From: Martelella alba | GTDB taxonomy: Bacteria; Pseudomonadota; Gammaproteobacteria; Enterobacterales; Enterobacteriaceae | DNA: 64,000 nucleotides | Direction: 5' to 3' | Assembly (NCBI RefSeq): GCF_005217455.1 | Contig: NZ_SZPQ01000022.1 | Location: 1 to 64,000, forward strand | Shown: positions 11,813-21,927 of the stretch, one piece after another | Numbering within the stretch: the stretch's first letter is position 1 | How the letters are laid out: every line of letters starts with the position of its first letter | Position numbers and translations under genes: made by a program | The notes under the pieces: generated by a model | What the model saw: only the letters and a program-made list of their open reading frames with translations | What the model was told of the DNA's origin: nothing | Database searches by the model: none

Positions 11813-13091
11813 GCATCACCTTGAGCGTTGTGTTGAAGTCCGCCGCCTCGGTCGTGGCTTGCCGCAGAAAGTCCTGCAAAGCCTGGCGCCGCTCCATTGC
11901 CCGGTCGTTTTCCACGTTTTCGCCGTGCTTGTACTCGCCGAGATCAAGAAAAATCTGCAATTCTTCCAGTTTGGCCAGTGTATTGCGTACCGCCCCGGCC
12001 AGTTGCTGGTGCCGGCCATCGGTGACCTGGCCGAAAACGCGGCTGATGCTGCGCAGGACATCAATAGCTGGATAATGATTCTGCGCAGCCAGTTTGCGGC
12101 TCAGATAGATGTGCCCATCCAGAATTGAGCGGATTTCGTCGGCGATGGGATCGGGTTCGTCGTCGCTTTCCAGGAGAATGGTATAAAAAGCGGTGATGCT
12201 GCCGGCGCGGGTATTGCCCGGACGCTCCAGCAGGCGCGGCAAGGCATCGAATACCGATGCGGGGTAGCCCCGTCGGGCGGGCGCCTCGCCGGCGGCCAGG
12301 GCGACGTCGCGCAGCGCCCGCCCATAACGGGTAAGCGAATCCAGAAACAACACCACTTTTTTGCCTTGATCGCGGAAATACTCTGCCACCGTGGTGGCCA
12401 GACGGGCGGCATTGGCGCGATCCAGCGACGAGTAATCCGAGGTCGCGTAAATCAGCGCGACGCGATCCTGCCGTCCCGAACGGCGCAAAGCCTCGGCGAA
12501 TTCGGTGACTTCCCGGCCCCGCTCACCTATCAATCCCACCACGAACACATCGGCTTGCGATTGATCAATCAGCGTATGCATCAGCACGGTTTTTCCACAA
12601 CCGGCCGAGGCGAAAATGCCGATACGCTGGCCGACGCCGCAAGTCAGCAAACCATCTACGGCGCGGATGCCGGTCACAAAGGGATGCTGTATCACCGTGC
12701 GTTGCTGGTAAGAGGGCGCATCGATGTCGATGGGCCGGTTTTCGCCGCGACCGAGACCGGACGCCGGGCACAGCCGCTCGACGATACGCCCCTGGGGATC
12801 CATGACCGCGCCCAGACACGCGTCCCCGACATTAACCGTCAACTGGGCGCCGGTGGGATGCAGCGACGCTTCCCGCGACAATCCGCGGCCATCGCCGATC
12901 AGGCTCAGAATAGTGCGCTCGTGATGAAAGCCCAGTACCTGTGCGCGGGCAATCACCTCCCGTCCCGTCCAATGCCGTCGTATATCGCAGATCTCGCCGA
13001 CTTTCACGCCAGGCAGGGCCGCTTCGATAATGGGACCGGACAGCCGCAAGGGTAATGCCTGTCGGCGCAGCAGTCGCAAATGGCCTGGCAT
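11796..13091 (-). CDS. invC: Type III secretion ATPase InvC (SctN)
   Basis: 431 residues, the same length as Salmonella InvC. It is an F1-type ATPase that strips chaperones and unfolds substrates at the base of the export gate. The Walker A motif ASAGCGKT is at 161-168 and the Walker B region [16 protein letters not shown] near 247-262. The catalytic region [10 protein letters not shown] is around 188. The ATG directly follows the invB stop without a gap. Confidence 0.98.
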   Translation of the reverse strand: MPGHLRLLRRQALPLRLSGPIIEAALPGVKVGEICDIRRHWTGREVIARAQVLGFHHERTILSLIGDGRGLSREASLHPTGAQLTVNVGDACLGAVMDPQGRIVERLCPASGLGRGENRPIDIDAPSYQQRTVIQHPFVTGIRAVDGLLTCGVGQRIGIFASAGCGKTVLMHTLIDQSQADVFVVGLIGERGREVTEFAEALRRSGRQDRVALIYATSDYSSLDRANAARLATTVAEYFRDQGKKVVLFLDSLTRYGRALRDVALAAGEAPARRGYPASVFDALPRLLERPGNTRAGSITAFYTILLESDDEPDPIADEIRSILDGHIYLSRKLAAQNHYPAIDVLRSISRVFGQVTDGRHQQLAGAVRNTLAKLEELQIFLDLGEYKHGENVENDRAMERRQALQDFLRQATTEAADFNTTLKVMHDIVT

Positions 13092-13493
13092 TTACTGCAT
13101 CACCTCAACGAAACGTTCAAGACGTTCGAAAAAGCCGCTCAGGGCGATGGCGAAATTTTGGCCGCTGGTCAGGCACATGGGATTAAGCAGGGCTTTTAAT
13201 TCAAGAAACCCTTCGTTTCTGGATAATAGAAATTGCTCGCCACGGATAAATTCGGCGCCGCGCATTAATTCTTCCAATAAAGCGGGCGCCCGTTGCTCGA
13301 TAATATTGTCATTATATTCGGCCAAGCGCGACCATAACCAGATATCTTCTTCTTGGCTGCTGATATAGATGCTTGGTAAATCATTAAAATCAAGCGCGAT
13401 AGTTGAATGACTATCAAAATTATCCAGCAAATTCGGATCGCAACCGCTTTCTAATAAAGCTTCCCGCACTAAGGCGGCAATATCAACATACAT
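13092..13493 (-). CDS. invB: InvB-like effector chaperone
   Basis: 133 residues (Salmonella InvB 135). A small acidic class IB chaperone that in Salmonella serves SipA, SopA and SopE. The sequence starts MYVDIAALVREALLESGCDP and contains ALDFNDLPSIYISSQEEDIW, typical of the Spa15/InvB fold. Position between invA and invC is the SPI-1 order. Its base composition is more AT-rich than the flanking genes. The partner sipA is in the same locus. Confidence 0.93.
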   Translation of the reverse strand: MYVDIAALVREALLESGCDPNLLDNFDSHSTIALDFNDLPSIYISSQEEDIWLWSRLAEYNDNIIEQRAPALLEELMRGAEFIRGEQFLLSRNEGFLELKALLNPMCLTSGQNFAIALSGFFERLERFVEVMQ

Positions 13494-13512
13494 GAGCGAT
13501 ACTCCAGATTAA

Positions 13513-15552
13513 TCAGATTGTTTTTATCACATTCACATTGACGACTTCTGTCAATTCTCCATAGGACATCACTTCGAGATCACGAAACCGATTCTCGATA
13601 AATTTCTTAACAAAGCGGCGAATATCCACGGAAGTCAATAGCACCATGTCTTTATGTGCCACCAAACTATTTTCCAGGCCCAGAGTGAATTGATCCATCA
13701 GTTCATCGGTAACCGAGGGCTCCAGGTTGAGAAAGGCGCCGGCGGAAGTGTTTCTGATGCCGCCCCGTATCACATCCTCCACTTCCGCCGAGATGATGAC
13801 GGCCCGCAATTCGTTATGGACGGCGAATTTATGGCAAATATAGCGCGCCAGCGCACCGCGCACATGCTCGACCAGGGTAATAACATCTTTTTCCCGCGGC
13901 GCCCACAGGGCCAGGGATTCCATGATCAGTTTCATATTGCGGGTGGAGATACGTTCCGCCAGCAAACGCTGCAAGACCTCGGCAATGCGCTGCACGGTGG
14001 CGTGGCGCAAGACTTCCTTGAGCAGGTCGGGATATTTGTTTTCCATCATATCCAGCATGTGCTTGGTTTCCTGCACACCGAAAAATTCGCTGACATGGTG
14101 GGAAAGCAGTACCGAGAAGCAATGGTAGATCTCATCCACGGCCGACCGCAGGTGAAATCCCAATTGCAGCAGCGTTTCCTGCGCCTGGCGCTCCACCCAG
14201 ACGGCGTCTTTCTCCACCCGCGTATCGATACCCAGTTGATAAAGGTCGTCGGAACCGTTGACCACCCTCATCATGTCGAAATGTATGACGAAGGAATCGG
14301 CGCGGATCTCGTTTATCAATACCACGACCGACTGCGGGTCGACATTGTCCGACGGGCGCAAAATCAATTCCGGCAGCTTGACGCCGTAGTCCACGAAAAA
14401 CTGGCTGCGAAGACGCTCGCCCAGCCGCTCTTTCTCCATCTGGGCGTGATGCTCCCGAGCCACCAGCAGAATAAGCGCCACGGTTTCCGCCGTAACATGG
14501 TCGAGATCGTCGATGATTCCCATCCGGCTTTCCAGACCGTGCCGATCCTGCTGGTCATCATCATAACCCGTGGATAAGGCGGTATCGGCCCGGCCACGCC
14601 GCAATTTGAAGTAAAACAGGGCGCTCAACGCAGCGGCGAGCAGAATGAACACCGGCAGCGGAAAACCCGGCAGCATGCCGATGGACAACGCCAGCAGGGC
14701 GGTTATCACCAGCACAAACGGATTGCCTAGCAGTTGCTGCATGATAGTGCGGCCCATGTTGTCGCCGTCGCCGTTTACCCGGGTGACAATCAGGCCCGCG
14801 CTGATGGAAATGAGCAGGGCCGGGATCTGCCCCACCAGCCCATCGCCAATGGTCAGCATGGTATAAGTGCCCAGCGCCTCGGACATGTCCATGCGATGCT
14901 GGCTCATCCCGACCGCCATGCCGCCGATAAAGTTGACGAAAGCGACGATAATGCTGGCGATGGCGTCGCCTTTGATGAATTTCATCGCGCCGTCATAGGA
15001 GCCGTAAAGCTGACTCTCCCGCTCCAGCACGCTGCGTCTCTCGCGCGCGCCGTCGGCATCGATCATGCCGCTTTTCAGATCGGCGTCGATACTCATCTGT
15101 TTACCCGGCATGCCGTCGAGGGAAAACCGCGCCGCCACCTCCGCAACCCGTTCCGCGCCTTTGGTGATCACGATGAACTGCACCACGGTCACGATGGCGA
15201 AAATCACAAATCCCACCACCAGGTTTTCGCCGATGACGAACTCGCCGAACGTCGCGATGATCTCGCCCGCGTCCGCGTCGGTCAATATCAGCCGGCTGGT
15301 GCTGATGGTCAGCGCCAGCCGGAATAACGTGGTAATCAGCAATACCGAGGGAAATGTCGAAAAACTGAGAATGCGTTCAATATAAAACGTGCCCATGAAA
15401 ACCAATACGGCGATGACGATATTCAGGCCGATTAAAAAATCCACCAGATAGGTTGGCAATGGAATAATGAGCATCGCGATAATCATGACGACCAAAGCCA
15501 GGATCAGCAATTCTGGTCGCGAATGAATATTGTAGAGTAATTTATTAAACAC
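13513..15552 (-). CDS. invA: Major export gate protein InvA (SctV)
   Basis: 679 residues (Salmonella InvA 685). FlhA/SctV family: about eight hydrophobic segments in the first 320 residues, the conserved FHIPEP-type loop region with ARFSLDGMPGKQMSIDADLK near 150, and a large cytoplasmic domain that forms the nonameric export ring. Intact from MFNKLLYNIHSRPELL to the end. Confidence 0.98.
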   Translation of the reverse strand: MFNKLLYNIHSRPELLILALVVMIIAMLIIPLPTYLVDFLIGLNIVIAVLVFMGTFYIERILSFSTFPSVLLITTLFRLALTISTSRLILTDADAGEIIATFGEFVIGENLVVGFVIFAIVTVVQFIVITKGAERVAEVAARFSLDGMPGKQMSIDADLKSGMIDADGARERRSVLERESQLYGSYDGAMKFIKGDAIASIIVAFVNFIGGMAVGMSQHRMDMSEALGTYTMLTIGDGLVGQIPALLISISAGLIVTRVNGDGDNMGRTIMQQLLGNPFVLVITALLALSIGMLPGFPLPVFILLAAALSALFYFKLRRGRADTALSTGYDDDQQDRHGLESRMGIIDDLDHVTAETVALILLVAREHHAQMEKERLGERLRSQFFVDYGVKLPELILRPSDNVDPQSVVVLINEIRADSFVIHFDMMRVVNGSDDLYQLGIDTRVEKDAVWVERQAQETLLQLGFHLRSAVDEIYHCFSVLLSHHVSEFFGVQETKHMLDMMENKYPDLLKEVLRHATVQRIAEVLQRLLAERISTRNMKLIMESLALWAPREKDVITLVEHVRGALARYICHKFAVHNELRAVIISAEVEDVIRGGIRNTSAGAFLNLEPSVTDELMDQFTLGLENSLVAHKDMVLLTSVDIRRFVKKFIENRFRDLEVMSYGELTEVVNVNVIKTI

Positions 15553-15596
15553 GTCATTATTCCATTACAGTTTAAATAGATGAAGGAGGTTAGTAA

Positions 15597-16694
15597 TTAC
15601 CTTCTTTTCACATTAATTTCGCGCCCATAAGCGATTGCCGCCAGGTCTCGCAATTTATCCAGCATAACGGGTAAGGATTCAGCATTATCGAATAATTCAA
15701 TAGGTAATGATTTACATGCCTGAAATATAGCTTGAATAATGGTTGAATGTATTCCATGGCCTGCCATAAGAAAACGCTCACCCAACACAGCATATAAATG
15801 CTCTCCCGGCCGTTCAGGATACTGTAAAAACGAAAAGAATAACACCAGCCATTCCGCTTCGCTTTTGTCCAGTTCGCCCGTTGCCGGATGTGATGATAAT
15901 TTTCTTATGAAGGCGGCATCGCCCGAGCGCAACCGTTTCAAATGCCCCAGTTTATTGATCAGATCGCCGAATTCCCGCCTGGAACAACTGGGATCCAGCG
16001 AATCAATATCCGCGAGCAACGCCGCCTCGATAAAATGCAGAACGTCGGCGCGATGCTGGAAGCCATAGGCGGCTATCCAGTCTTTATAATCCTCGGTGCC
16101 GTTCCCTTCGCCGCTCAAGAAGCGCCGATAGCTGCCCCGGAGCAGACCGGGTTTCAGCGCCAGGTGACTGTGTCCGAACAGCCGGGCTTTCAAGGCGCAA
16201 TTGATACCGGCTTTCGTATCCCGGCTTAGCCCTTCCGACTCCGCTTCATCAAGCAGCGCCTGCAAACGCTTTTTTTGCGTCTTGTCCGTTTCTCGCCGCA
16301 ACAACTCCCGCAACACCATAATCAAGTCGCTGTCGTCCGGGAAAAGCGAACGGGCATAGCGCAACAAAAACGCCAGCGACTCTCCCCGCACCGCGGCAAC
16401 CCGCAGCAGCGCTCTGGCCTTGGGTGTCGCGTCCTCATCCAGTACCCGCTCAAAACTGTCGGTGGCGGCGTTGCCTTTTTTCTCAAACAATCGTCGATTG
16501 GCGAACTGGCTGGCCGCCGCGGACAGTTCATCGCTGGACTGCACGAATTTCTGCACTTGCCCCGCCGGCGTTTCGTCCGCGCCTTCGTTGGCCCGTGACG
16601 CGGAATCCGCCGCCGGTTGCGCGCCGGAGCCGGTGGATTCCGTTCGCGTGTAGGGCGACGGGGACGCCCCGTGATTGCCGATGCCTATCGCCAT
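15597..16694 (-). CDS. invE: Secretion gatekeeper InvE (SctW)
   Basis: About 365 residues from ATG at 16694, which has GGAG 8 nt upstream and overlaps the invG stop. An ATG ten codons earlier lies deeper inside invG and is less likely. InvE controls secretion of translocators before effectors and binds the SipB/SipC-SicA complexes. The helical body is visible from about 60 on (SDELSAAASQFANRRLFEKK, later LRVAAVRGESLAFLLRYARS) with the SctW-type C-terminal half. Salmonella InvE has 372 residues. Confidence 0.93.
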   Translation of the reverse strand: MAIGIGNHGASPSPYTRTESTGSGAQPAADSASRANEGADETPAGQVQKFVQSSDELSAAASQFANRRLFEKKGNAATDSFERVLDEDATPKARALLRVAAVRGESLAFLLRYARSLFPDDSDLIMVLRELLRRETDKTQKKRLQALLDEAESEGLSRDTKAGINCALKARLFGHSHLALKPGLLRGSYRRFLSGEGNGTEDYKDWIAAYGFQHRADVLHFIEAALLADIDSLDPSCSRREFGDLINKLGHLKRLRSGDAAFIRKLSSHPATGELDKSEAEWLVLFFSFLQYPERPGEHLYAVLGERFLMAGHGIHSTIIQAIFQACKSLPIELFDNAESLPVMLDKLRDLAAIAYGREINVKRR

Positions 16695-18391
16695 TTCTGA
16701 CTCTCCAGATAATTGCGCGACCAATCCGCCAAATGCGTTTCCCGCCGCGCCGCGATAAAGTCATGGGCAAAATTGCCGGCATCAGTGGGTAACGGTTCAC
16801 TGATTTCCCGCGGCTGGATGAGGAAAATCCGCACAGTATTGGATTGGCTATCCTGGTTGTAGCGGAACAATCCGCCCAATAGCGGCATTTTGCCCAGCAC
16901 TGGAATATGGCCGGTTTTGCCGCTGGTTTCGTCGCGGGTGTATCCCCCCACCAGCAGGCTTTTGCCCTTGGGTACCCGCGCCACGGTACTGATATGGGTT
17001 CGCCCCACTTTGGGCAGCAATGTCTCGGCCGAGACATCATTGCTCGGCACCTCGTTGCCGTCCTCGATATTCAGCAGCATTTCGATTTGTCCATCGGCGG
17101 AAAAACGCGGCAACACGCTGACCATGGTGCCGTAAGTCACATGCTGCAGGTCCACTGACCGTTCGCCGATCAATTGGGTATAAAAGGTGCGGTTGTTATC
17201 AAAAATCGCCGGTACGTTTTCCTGGGTCAAGACCACTGGCCGCGAGACGATATTGGCCCGCTTCTTCTGCGACAGCGCCTGGATTGAGGCGACAAAACGC
17301 GCGCCGTCCAGCGTCGAATACGACCCTTGATTGAACGTGGCGCCGAAGCGATCGCCCATGTTCAGTTGGCCTTGCCAATCGATGCCCAACTGATCCAGAT
17401 CTTCTTTCTGCAGATCCACAATCCACAGTGAAAGTTCCACATGGCGTTTGGGCGTATCCAGCGCCGCGACCAGATTGGTCACCAGTTGGACCTGCCGGGG
17501 ATTGCCTTTCACCAGCAGGCTGTTGGTATCCGGATTGGCGATGACGTTGATGTTGCCCGCCCCCGCCCCGGCGCGCAACGCCTCCGCCAGACTGGATCGG
17601 GGCTGGTAGGCCGCTGCGGAGGCCGACAGGTTTTCGCCGGTAAAATCCGGCATCGGCGGCGCGGACACGGCGTCATGGCCTAGGTTTTGCACTTGCGGCA
17701 TGATTTCCCGGCCGTTCTTGCCATTGCCGTAAAGCAACTGCTCAATCACGGTGGCGATACCGGGAATAGTGACCTTTTCGCCACGTATGTTATAAACGCG
17801 ATCGCCGACGAATGTGTTGTGCAGCCGGATGACCGCCGTTTTTTCCGCGTCGCCGGGCATTCCCGGCTGTTCATCCATGAATTTGGCGGTATTGAGAACC
17901 AGATCCACATACACCGGCGGCCCGGAGACATAGAACGTGCCGCTATTGTCATCGCCCCGCAACGGAAAACGCTTGTCGTACAGCCGGGAGTTATGCAGAA
18001 AATTGCTTAAAGCGCTAAAGGACGTGTTGCGCAATGACATGACCGCATTACGCATCTCCCCGGCGTCATAGACGTAAATGGCTTGGCCGTCGTTGTACCA
18101 GATAAGCCCCAATTGCTGAGAAATACGCTCAAGCAACGCCTGGGGATTGCTGAAATCGAATTCGCCGCTGATCTGTTTGCGGCCGGCCGCCTTGCTGACG
18201 ATAACCGGCTTGCCGAACCGTGACGATAAGGCGTCAAAGAAGGTTTTAAGGCCGTCCTTGTTGGCGATATACCCTTCGGTATCGGTGGTTGCGCCGCCGG
18301 ACGGAGGCTGGGCCGCCGCCGGCGCGGCCAATATCGCGCCTACAAGGCACCAGCTGATAAGGGTCTGTTTGCAATTTCTCAACGGTTTCAT
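16685..18391 (-). CDS. invG: Outer-membrane secretin InvG (SctC)
   Basis: 568 residues (Salmonella InvG 562). An N-terminal signal peptide (LISWCLVGAILAAPAAAQ) is followed by N0/N1/N3 ring-building domains. The secretin barrel signature is at about 410-540 (for example RANIVSRPVVLTQENVPAIF, VPKGKSLLVGGYTRDETSGK, IPVLGKMPLLGGLFRY). It forms the outer-membrane ring of the injectisome. The pilotin InvH that assists it in Salmonella is not in this window. The ATG overlaps the invF stop as ATGA. Confidence 0.97.
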   Translation of the reverse strand: MKPLRNCKQTLISWCLVGAILAAPAAAQPPSGGATTDTEGYIANKDGLKTFFDALSSRFGKPVIVSKAAGRKQISGEFDFSNPQALLERISQQLGLIWYNDGQAIYVYDAGEMRNAVMSLRNTSFSALSNFLHNSRLYDKRFPLRGDDNSGTFYVSGPPVYVDLVLNTAKFMDEQPGMPGDAEKTAVIRLHNTFVGDRVYNIRGEKVTIPGIATVIEQLLYGNGKNGREIMPQVQNLGHDAVSAPPMPDFTGENLSASAAAYQPRSSLAEALRAGAGAGNINVIANPDTNSLLVKGNPRQVQLVTNLVAALDTPKRHVELSLWIVDLQKEDLDQLGIDWQGQLNMGDRFGATFNQGSYSTLDGARFVASIQALSQKKRANIVSRPVVLTQENVPAIFDNNRTFYTQLIGERSVDLQHVTYGTMVSVLPRFSADGQIEMLLNIEDGNEVPSNDVSAETLLPKVGRTHISTVARVPKGKSLLVGGYTRDETSGKTGHIPVLGKMPLLGGLFRYNQDSQSNTVRIFLIQPREISEPLPTDAGNFAHDFIAARRETHLADWSRNYLESQKWR

Positions 18392-19197
18392 TCTTCCGAT
18401 TTCTTATTAATCATGTTCCACAATCCACGAGGGGAAACGCCGAAAGCATCCCGGATGTCATTGGAAAGATGCGAAGAGGAGGCGTAGCCATATCGCATAG
18501 CCACCTGGGTCAAAGTTTGATCTTCTTCCACCACGTCCAGTAGGGCTCTGGCTATCCGCCATCCGCGCATTTCGTTCTTTGCGGAATTGCCCAGCGCATT
18601 TCGGCATAACCGCCGGAAATGGGAATAGGACAAGCCGTAACGCGCGCCCAATTCATTTAACTTGGCGTGATTTACCGACTCGTTTAATAAATATCGAATT
18701 AACCAGTACCATTCAGTGCGCCGTAAAAAATTGGCCAGCAACGCCATTTCCGATGTCCGGGAATGGCATTGCGTCAACAACCAACGTTCCACATCGTTGA
18801 AATTGACGATGTGCGGATATTTATCAAGGGCAATGCATTCCCATACCCGTTGCTGTTCATATTTCAACTGCACCTGTTTTGATTCATCGATGAATACTTG
18901 CAGTTTCACCAGCGCGAATAAAGGCAGCGCCTGTTGCGCCACGCTGCCGGAGACGACCTCCACTTGTACCTTGTTCAACAGAAGAATACCGTGCCAATGC
19001 CGGACCAGATCAAGATACGATGCGGTATTACCTGATTGAAATTGTAACCTGCACTCTTGTTCCCCGGTTTTCAACAGCCAGCATTGCGGAGCGTTAACGC
19101 CTTCCTGGAATGTGTTGGCCAGCAGCTTGACGGGGGCGATGGTATTTTCTTTGTGAATCATCAGTTCTGCCCGTTTTCGATTCGCCTTCATATTCAT
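18388..19197 (-). CDS. invF: AraC-family activator InvF
   Basis: 269 residues. The C-terminal 130 residues form an AraC-type double helix-turn-helix closely resembling Salmonella InvF: YGLSYSHFRRLCRNALGNSA and MRYGYASSSHLSNDIRDAFG, then GVSPRGLWNMI. InvF with SicA activates the sic/sip promoter and effector genes in Salmonella. It is the first gene of the inv-spa operon. Several closely spaced ATGs are possible starts; the first one (19197) is given. The upstream 360-bp region should carry the HilA-activated promoter. I could not locate HilA boxes with certainty. Confidence 0.94.
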   Translation of the reverse strand: MNMKANRKRAELMIHKENTIAPVKLLANTFQEGVNAPQCWLLKTGEQECRLQFQSGNTASYLDLVRHWHGILLLNKVQVEVVSGSVAQQALPLFALVKLQVFIDESKQVQLKYEQQRVWECIALDKYPHIVNFNDVERWLLTQCHSRTSEMALLANFLRRTEWYWLIRYLLNESVNHAKLNELGARYGLSYSHFRRLCRNALGNSAKNEMRGWRIARALLDVVEEDQTLTQVAMRYGYASSSHLSNDIRDAFGVSPRGLWNMINKKSEE

Positions 19198-19324
19198 TAT
19201 GATGCCTATTTGCTTTAATTAAATCATGATGGGAATCTGATTCAAAAATGAAAAGATTTTACAATTTCCAGCGCCCGACGACAAAATAGTATCTACTCTT
19301 TTTGTGGGTTTTTAAGAAATAATA

Positions 19325-19346
19325 TCAGAGAGTATTAATTCTCTGA
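19325..19346 (-). terminator. Hairpin downstream of iagB, possible weak terminator
   Basis: TCAGAGA and TCTCTGA form a perfect 7-bp stem around an 8-nt loop. Read on the minus strand, a T-rich stretch (TATTATTTCTT) follows. It lies between iagB and invF and could end hilA-iagB transcription, or act as an operator upstream of invF. Confidence 0.4.
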
Positions 19347-19399
19347 GTGTTAATAATATTAATTACAATAGGTATAATCAGCATATATTCAATTTCTCT

Positions 19400-19509
19400 T
19401 ATATACTTGTCATGCTTCGCGCATATACCCTGGATAAACCAAGTGGCATCGCGCCGGCAAGCGAGCGCAGCCGACAAAGAGGCAATGCGCAGTATGCCGA
19501 GCATACATG
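19400..19509. repeat. Dispersed palindromic repeat, copy 2
   Basis: It contains GTGGCATCGCGCCGGCAAGC, then GAGCGCAGCCGACAAAGAGGC, flanked by TATAC-type ends. These are the arm and centre of the repeat family found in other gaps here. It fills most of the iagB-invF gap. A short frame reading through it is not a gene. Confidence 0.6.
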
Positions 19510-19557
19510 AAATCAGTAACTCTTTGCCCGACACGGCCGTCTTTACCTTGGATGACG

Positions 19558-20022
19558 TCAACCGACATGCGGGGAGTCCTTTTGCGCGGAAAGCCGGGTA
19601 TAATGGTCCCAGACCCGCCTGGCATACCGGAGCCGCAAATCGCGACGATCTTTTCCAACACCGGCATTATAGGCGCCCACGGCCTCCCAGGAATATCCGT
19701 ATATTTTCATCATATCGGCCAATATCGATGCGCCAACCATAACCGAAACGCAGCCATCCTCATAGAGCAACTGTTCATCGATACCCAGTTTCGCCAAACG
19801 GGGAAGGTGAGCGCTGTTGATTTGCATCAATCCCATGTCCCGCGTGCCGTTTCCGTTGATGTTGGTCACGTCCGGTTGCATATTCGACTCGGTCAGGGCG
19901 ATAGCCTGCAGCAATCGGGCCTCTATGCCGAAATGCCGTTCGGCAACCGCCCAGCAGGCGGCCGATGCGCCGCCGCTTACCGCCAGCAGCCATAGCAAAC
20001 CAGCGACCCGGCACAACGACAT
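19558..20022 (-). CDS. iagB: IagB-like lytic transglycosylase
   Basis: 154 residues from ATG at 20022, which begins a clear signal peptide (CRVAGLLWLLAVSGGASA). The ATG at 20085 lies inside hilA and would bury that signal peptide. IagB is a periplasmic muramidase that locally opens peptidoglycan for injectisome assembly. The catalytic Glu is in LQAIALTESNMQPD. Other soluble-transglycosylase motifs are MGLMQINSAHLPRL and YSWEAVGAYNAG. It follows hilA by 5 nt, as in Salmonella hilA-iagB. Confidence 0.93.
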   Translation of the reverse strand: MSLCRVAGLLWLLAVSGGASAACWAVAERHFGIEARLLQAIALTESNMQPDVTNINGNGTRDMGLMQINSAHLPRLAKLGIDEQLLYEDGCVSVMVGASILADMMKIYGYSWEAVGAYNAGVGKDRRDLRLRYARRVWDHYTRLSAQKDSPHVG

Positions 20023-20027
20023 CGCAG

Positions 20028-21776
20028 TCAAACGGCCCCCCCGGCGGCAAGGGAAAGCGGACGGACTCGCGGATCGTGCCGCCACAGCAGATGGCAGGGC
20101 GAGGAAGCGCCGATGATTTTATCATACCATTTTTTGGCGACGCCAACGCCTTGATCCTGGATAATGGCCGGCAATAACGCCGAGGGCATGGGATGTGCGT
20201 CACGTTGCATAATATGCGCCAACTGTTCCCGGTCGGCGGCGGCCGGCATGGAAAATAAACGGGCGTATAACGTATTGAAATAAACGATACCGTCCCGTTC
20301 CCCGCCAAGGCGTAAATGCGCAATTAATTCCCGCGCGAGGCGCGGTTGCCCCTCGGTACAGAGAATGACCGCCTTCATGCTGAGCAGCACCGGATGCCGC
20401 ATCACCTCGCCAGGCTGCCGGTCGGCCAGTTCCAAAGCGGCGGACGCATCGCCGTCGCAATAAAACAACCACATCATCAGTACCGGGATGGCCGTCATGG
20501 TCGGCAATGTCTGATAGGCCTGGCGGGCGAAATGCAAAGCCCGTTTGATTTCACCGACAATGAAAAGATGCCAGGCATAGTAAAATTGCACGGCGGGATC
20601 GTCGCCATCCGAGGCCAGGGCCTGCCGAAATTGCTCGGCCGCCAGCGGGAAGCGCGAATTCAGGCCATGCAGCACGCCGTTTAGCGCCAGGGCCGGCGCA
20701 TGCCGGGGTTCCGTCGCCAAGACCCTTTCCACCAGCATGGCGCATTCGCGCAATGCGCCGTCCAATTCCTGCATCCCCATCTGCCCCAGGGCGAAATAGC
20801 ATTCGGCCAGGTAGGTTTGCACGGCGATATCCTCCGGCAGCAACTGCTGGCACCGCAACAACAAGGTCCTGGCGCGCACCAGGCTCTCGGGGGTATAGAG
20901 CAGATACGCCTCGCGCCCCTCGCGCAGCAACGCCCAGGGATCGCACGCCGCCAGCGGCAGACAGGCCGGATCGTCCCGTTTGCACAGACCGGAGATATGC
21001 CGGATGATAAACGGCCTGACCAGCCCCTTGACCCGCTCGATATCCAAGGGGTTATCCAACGGTATGCCTTCCCGGTGCAACACCACATGATCCTGGGCGC
21101 GAATCAGTTCGATTCGCAGCGCCGGCCCCTCTGACAAATCCAGCTCGTAACCCGCCAGGTAATAATCGGGACGGACTTTTTCCAGCACGTCCAGCATCGA
21201 CAGCAAGGAGCCGCAATGCTGGGTGAGGGACGACGGCAGCACCTGCACGCCCGATGCGGCGTGGCCGGCCATCTCCTGCACGATGGCGTCGTGCAGGTTA
21301 AGGGCATCCGGCCGGCTGCCCAGCCTGAAAGGCAATACGGCGAACACGCACTCGCCGGCGGCCGGGGAGTCTGACGGAACGGTACGGGTTACCGGCTGAG
21401 TGAAGCGGTATCCGCGGCCATAGATGGTATCGATGAACCGCTGTTGCTTGCCCTCGCGCAGAATGCGGCGCAAGACATAAACGCAGCGGGTCAGCGATTC
21501 CTCCCCCACATTGCCGCCCGACCAGACCTCGCGGATGATATCGTCCTTAGTGACGATCTCGCCGGCCGAGTCCAGCAACAGCACCAGCACGCCCAACTCC
21601 TTGGGCGAAATGCCAATCTGTTTATTCTTATGAAACAACAGACGGGACGGTTCCAGGACAAAATCGCCGAAACAATACCGGACAGGGAAATGCTTAACGA
21701 CTTCTTTCCTTATCCCTCTGATAGCGAGAGGTAATGGATTCGCTTTCACCGCGTGTTCATTTGAACATATCATCAT
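20028..21776 (-). CDS. hilA: HilA-like master activator of the secretion locus
   Basis: 582 residues (Salmonella HilA 553). An OmpR/ToxR-type winged-helix DNA-binding domain occupies about 35-135, with KELGVLVLLLDSAGEIVTKD and a run from NVGEESLTRCVYVLRRIL to FIDTIYGRGYRF. A long helical, TPR-like region follows to the end. The region DVLEKVRPDYYLAGYELD matches the HilA middle domain. In Salmonella HilA activates the inv/spa and prg/org promoters. Here it sits directly upstream of iagB and the inv operon. GAGG lies before the ATG. No hilC or hilD is visible. Confidence 0.94.
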   Translation of the reverse strand: MMICSNEHAVKANPLPLAIRGIRKEVVKHFPVRYCFGDFVLEPSRLLFHKNKQIGISPKELGVLVLLLDSAGEIVTKDDIIREVWSGGNVGEESLTRCVYVLRRILREGKQQRFIDTIYGRGYRFTQPVTRTVPSDSPAAGECVFAVLPFRLGSRPDALNLHDAIVQEMAGHAASGVQVLPSSLTQHCGSLLSMLDVLEKVRPDYYLAGYELDLSEGPALRIELIRAQDHVVLHREGIPLDNPLDIERVKGLVRPFIIRHISGLCKRDDPACLPLAACDPWALLREGREAYLLYTPESLVRARTLLLRCQQLLPEDIAVQTYLAECYFALGQMGMQELDGALRECAMLVERVLATEPRHAPALALNGVLHGLNSRFPLAAEQFRQALASDGDDPAVQFYYAWHLFIVGEIKRALHFARQAYQTLPTMTAIPVLMMWLFYCDGDASAALELADRQPGEVMRHPVLLSMKAVILCTEGQPRLARELIAHLRLGGERDGIVYFNTLYARLFSMPAAADREQLAHIMQRDAHPMPSALLPAIIQDQGVGVAKKWYDKIIGASSPCHLLWRHDPRVRPLSLAAGGAV

Positions 21777-21840
21777 GACTGAATATCCTCTGCCAGAAAA
21801 TTGAGAGCCGTTGTGATTAAAAGGGGCGCTTGATTAAAGG

Positions 21841-21927
21841 ATATACCCGTCATACCGCAAATTGCCTCTGTGTTGGCGACATTCGCCCTCATGTCGTCGC
21901 GATGCAACTTGAATTATTTAGAGTATG
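21841..21927. repeat. Dispersed palindromic repeat, copy 3
   Basis: It begins ATATACCCGTCATACC, passes through AATTGCCTCTGTGTTGGCG and ends CGCGATGCAACTTGAATTATTTAGAGTATGA (quoted in overlapping parts: CGCGATGCAACTTG, GAATTATTTAGAGTATG). One of the best-preserved copies in the window, lying in the hilA upstream region. Confidence 0.7.

Noticed and set aside
19325-19561. 78-residue frame between iagB and invF
   Set aside because: It consists largely of the dispersed repeat and has no ribosome site.
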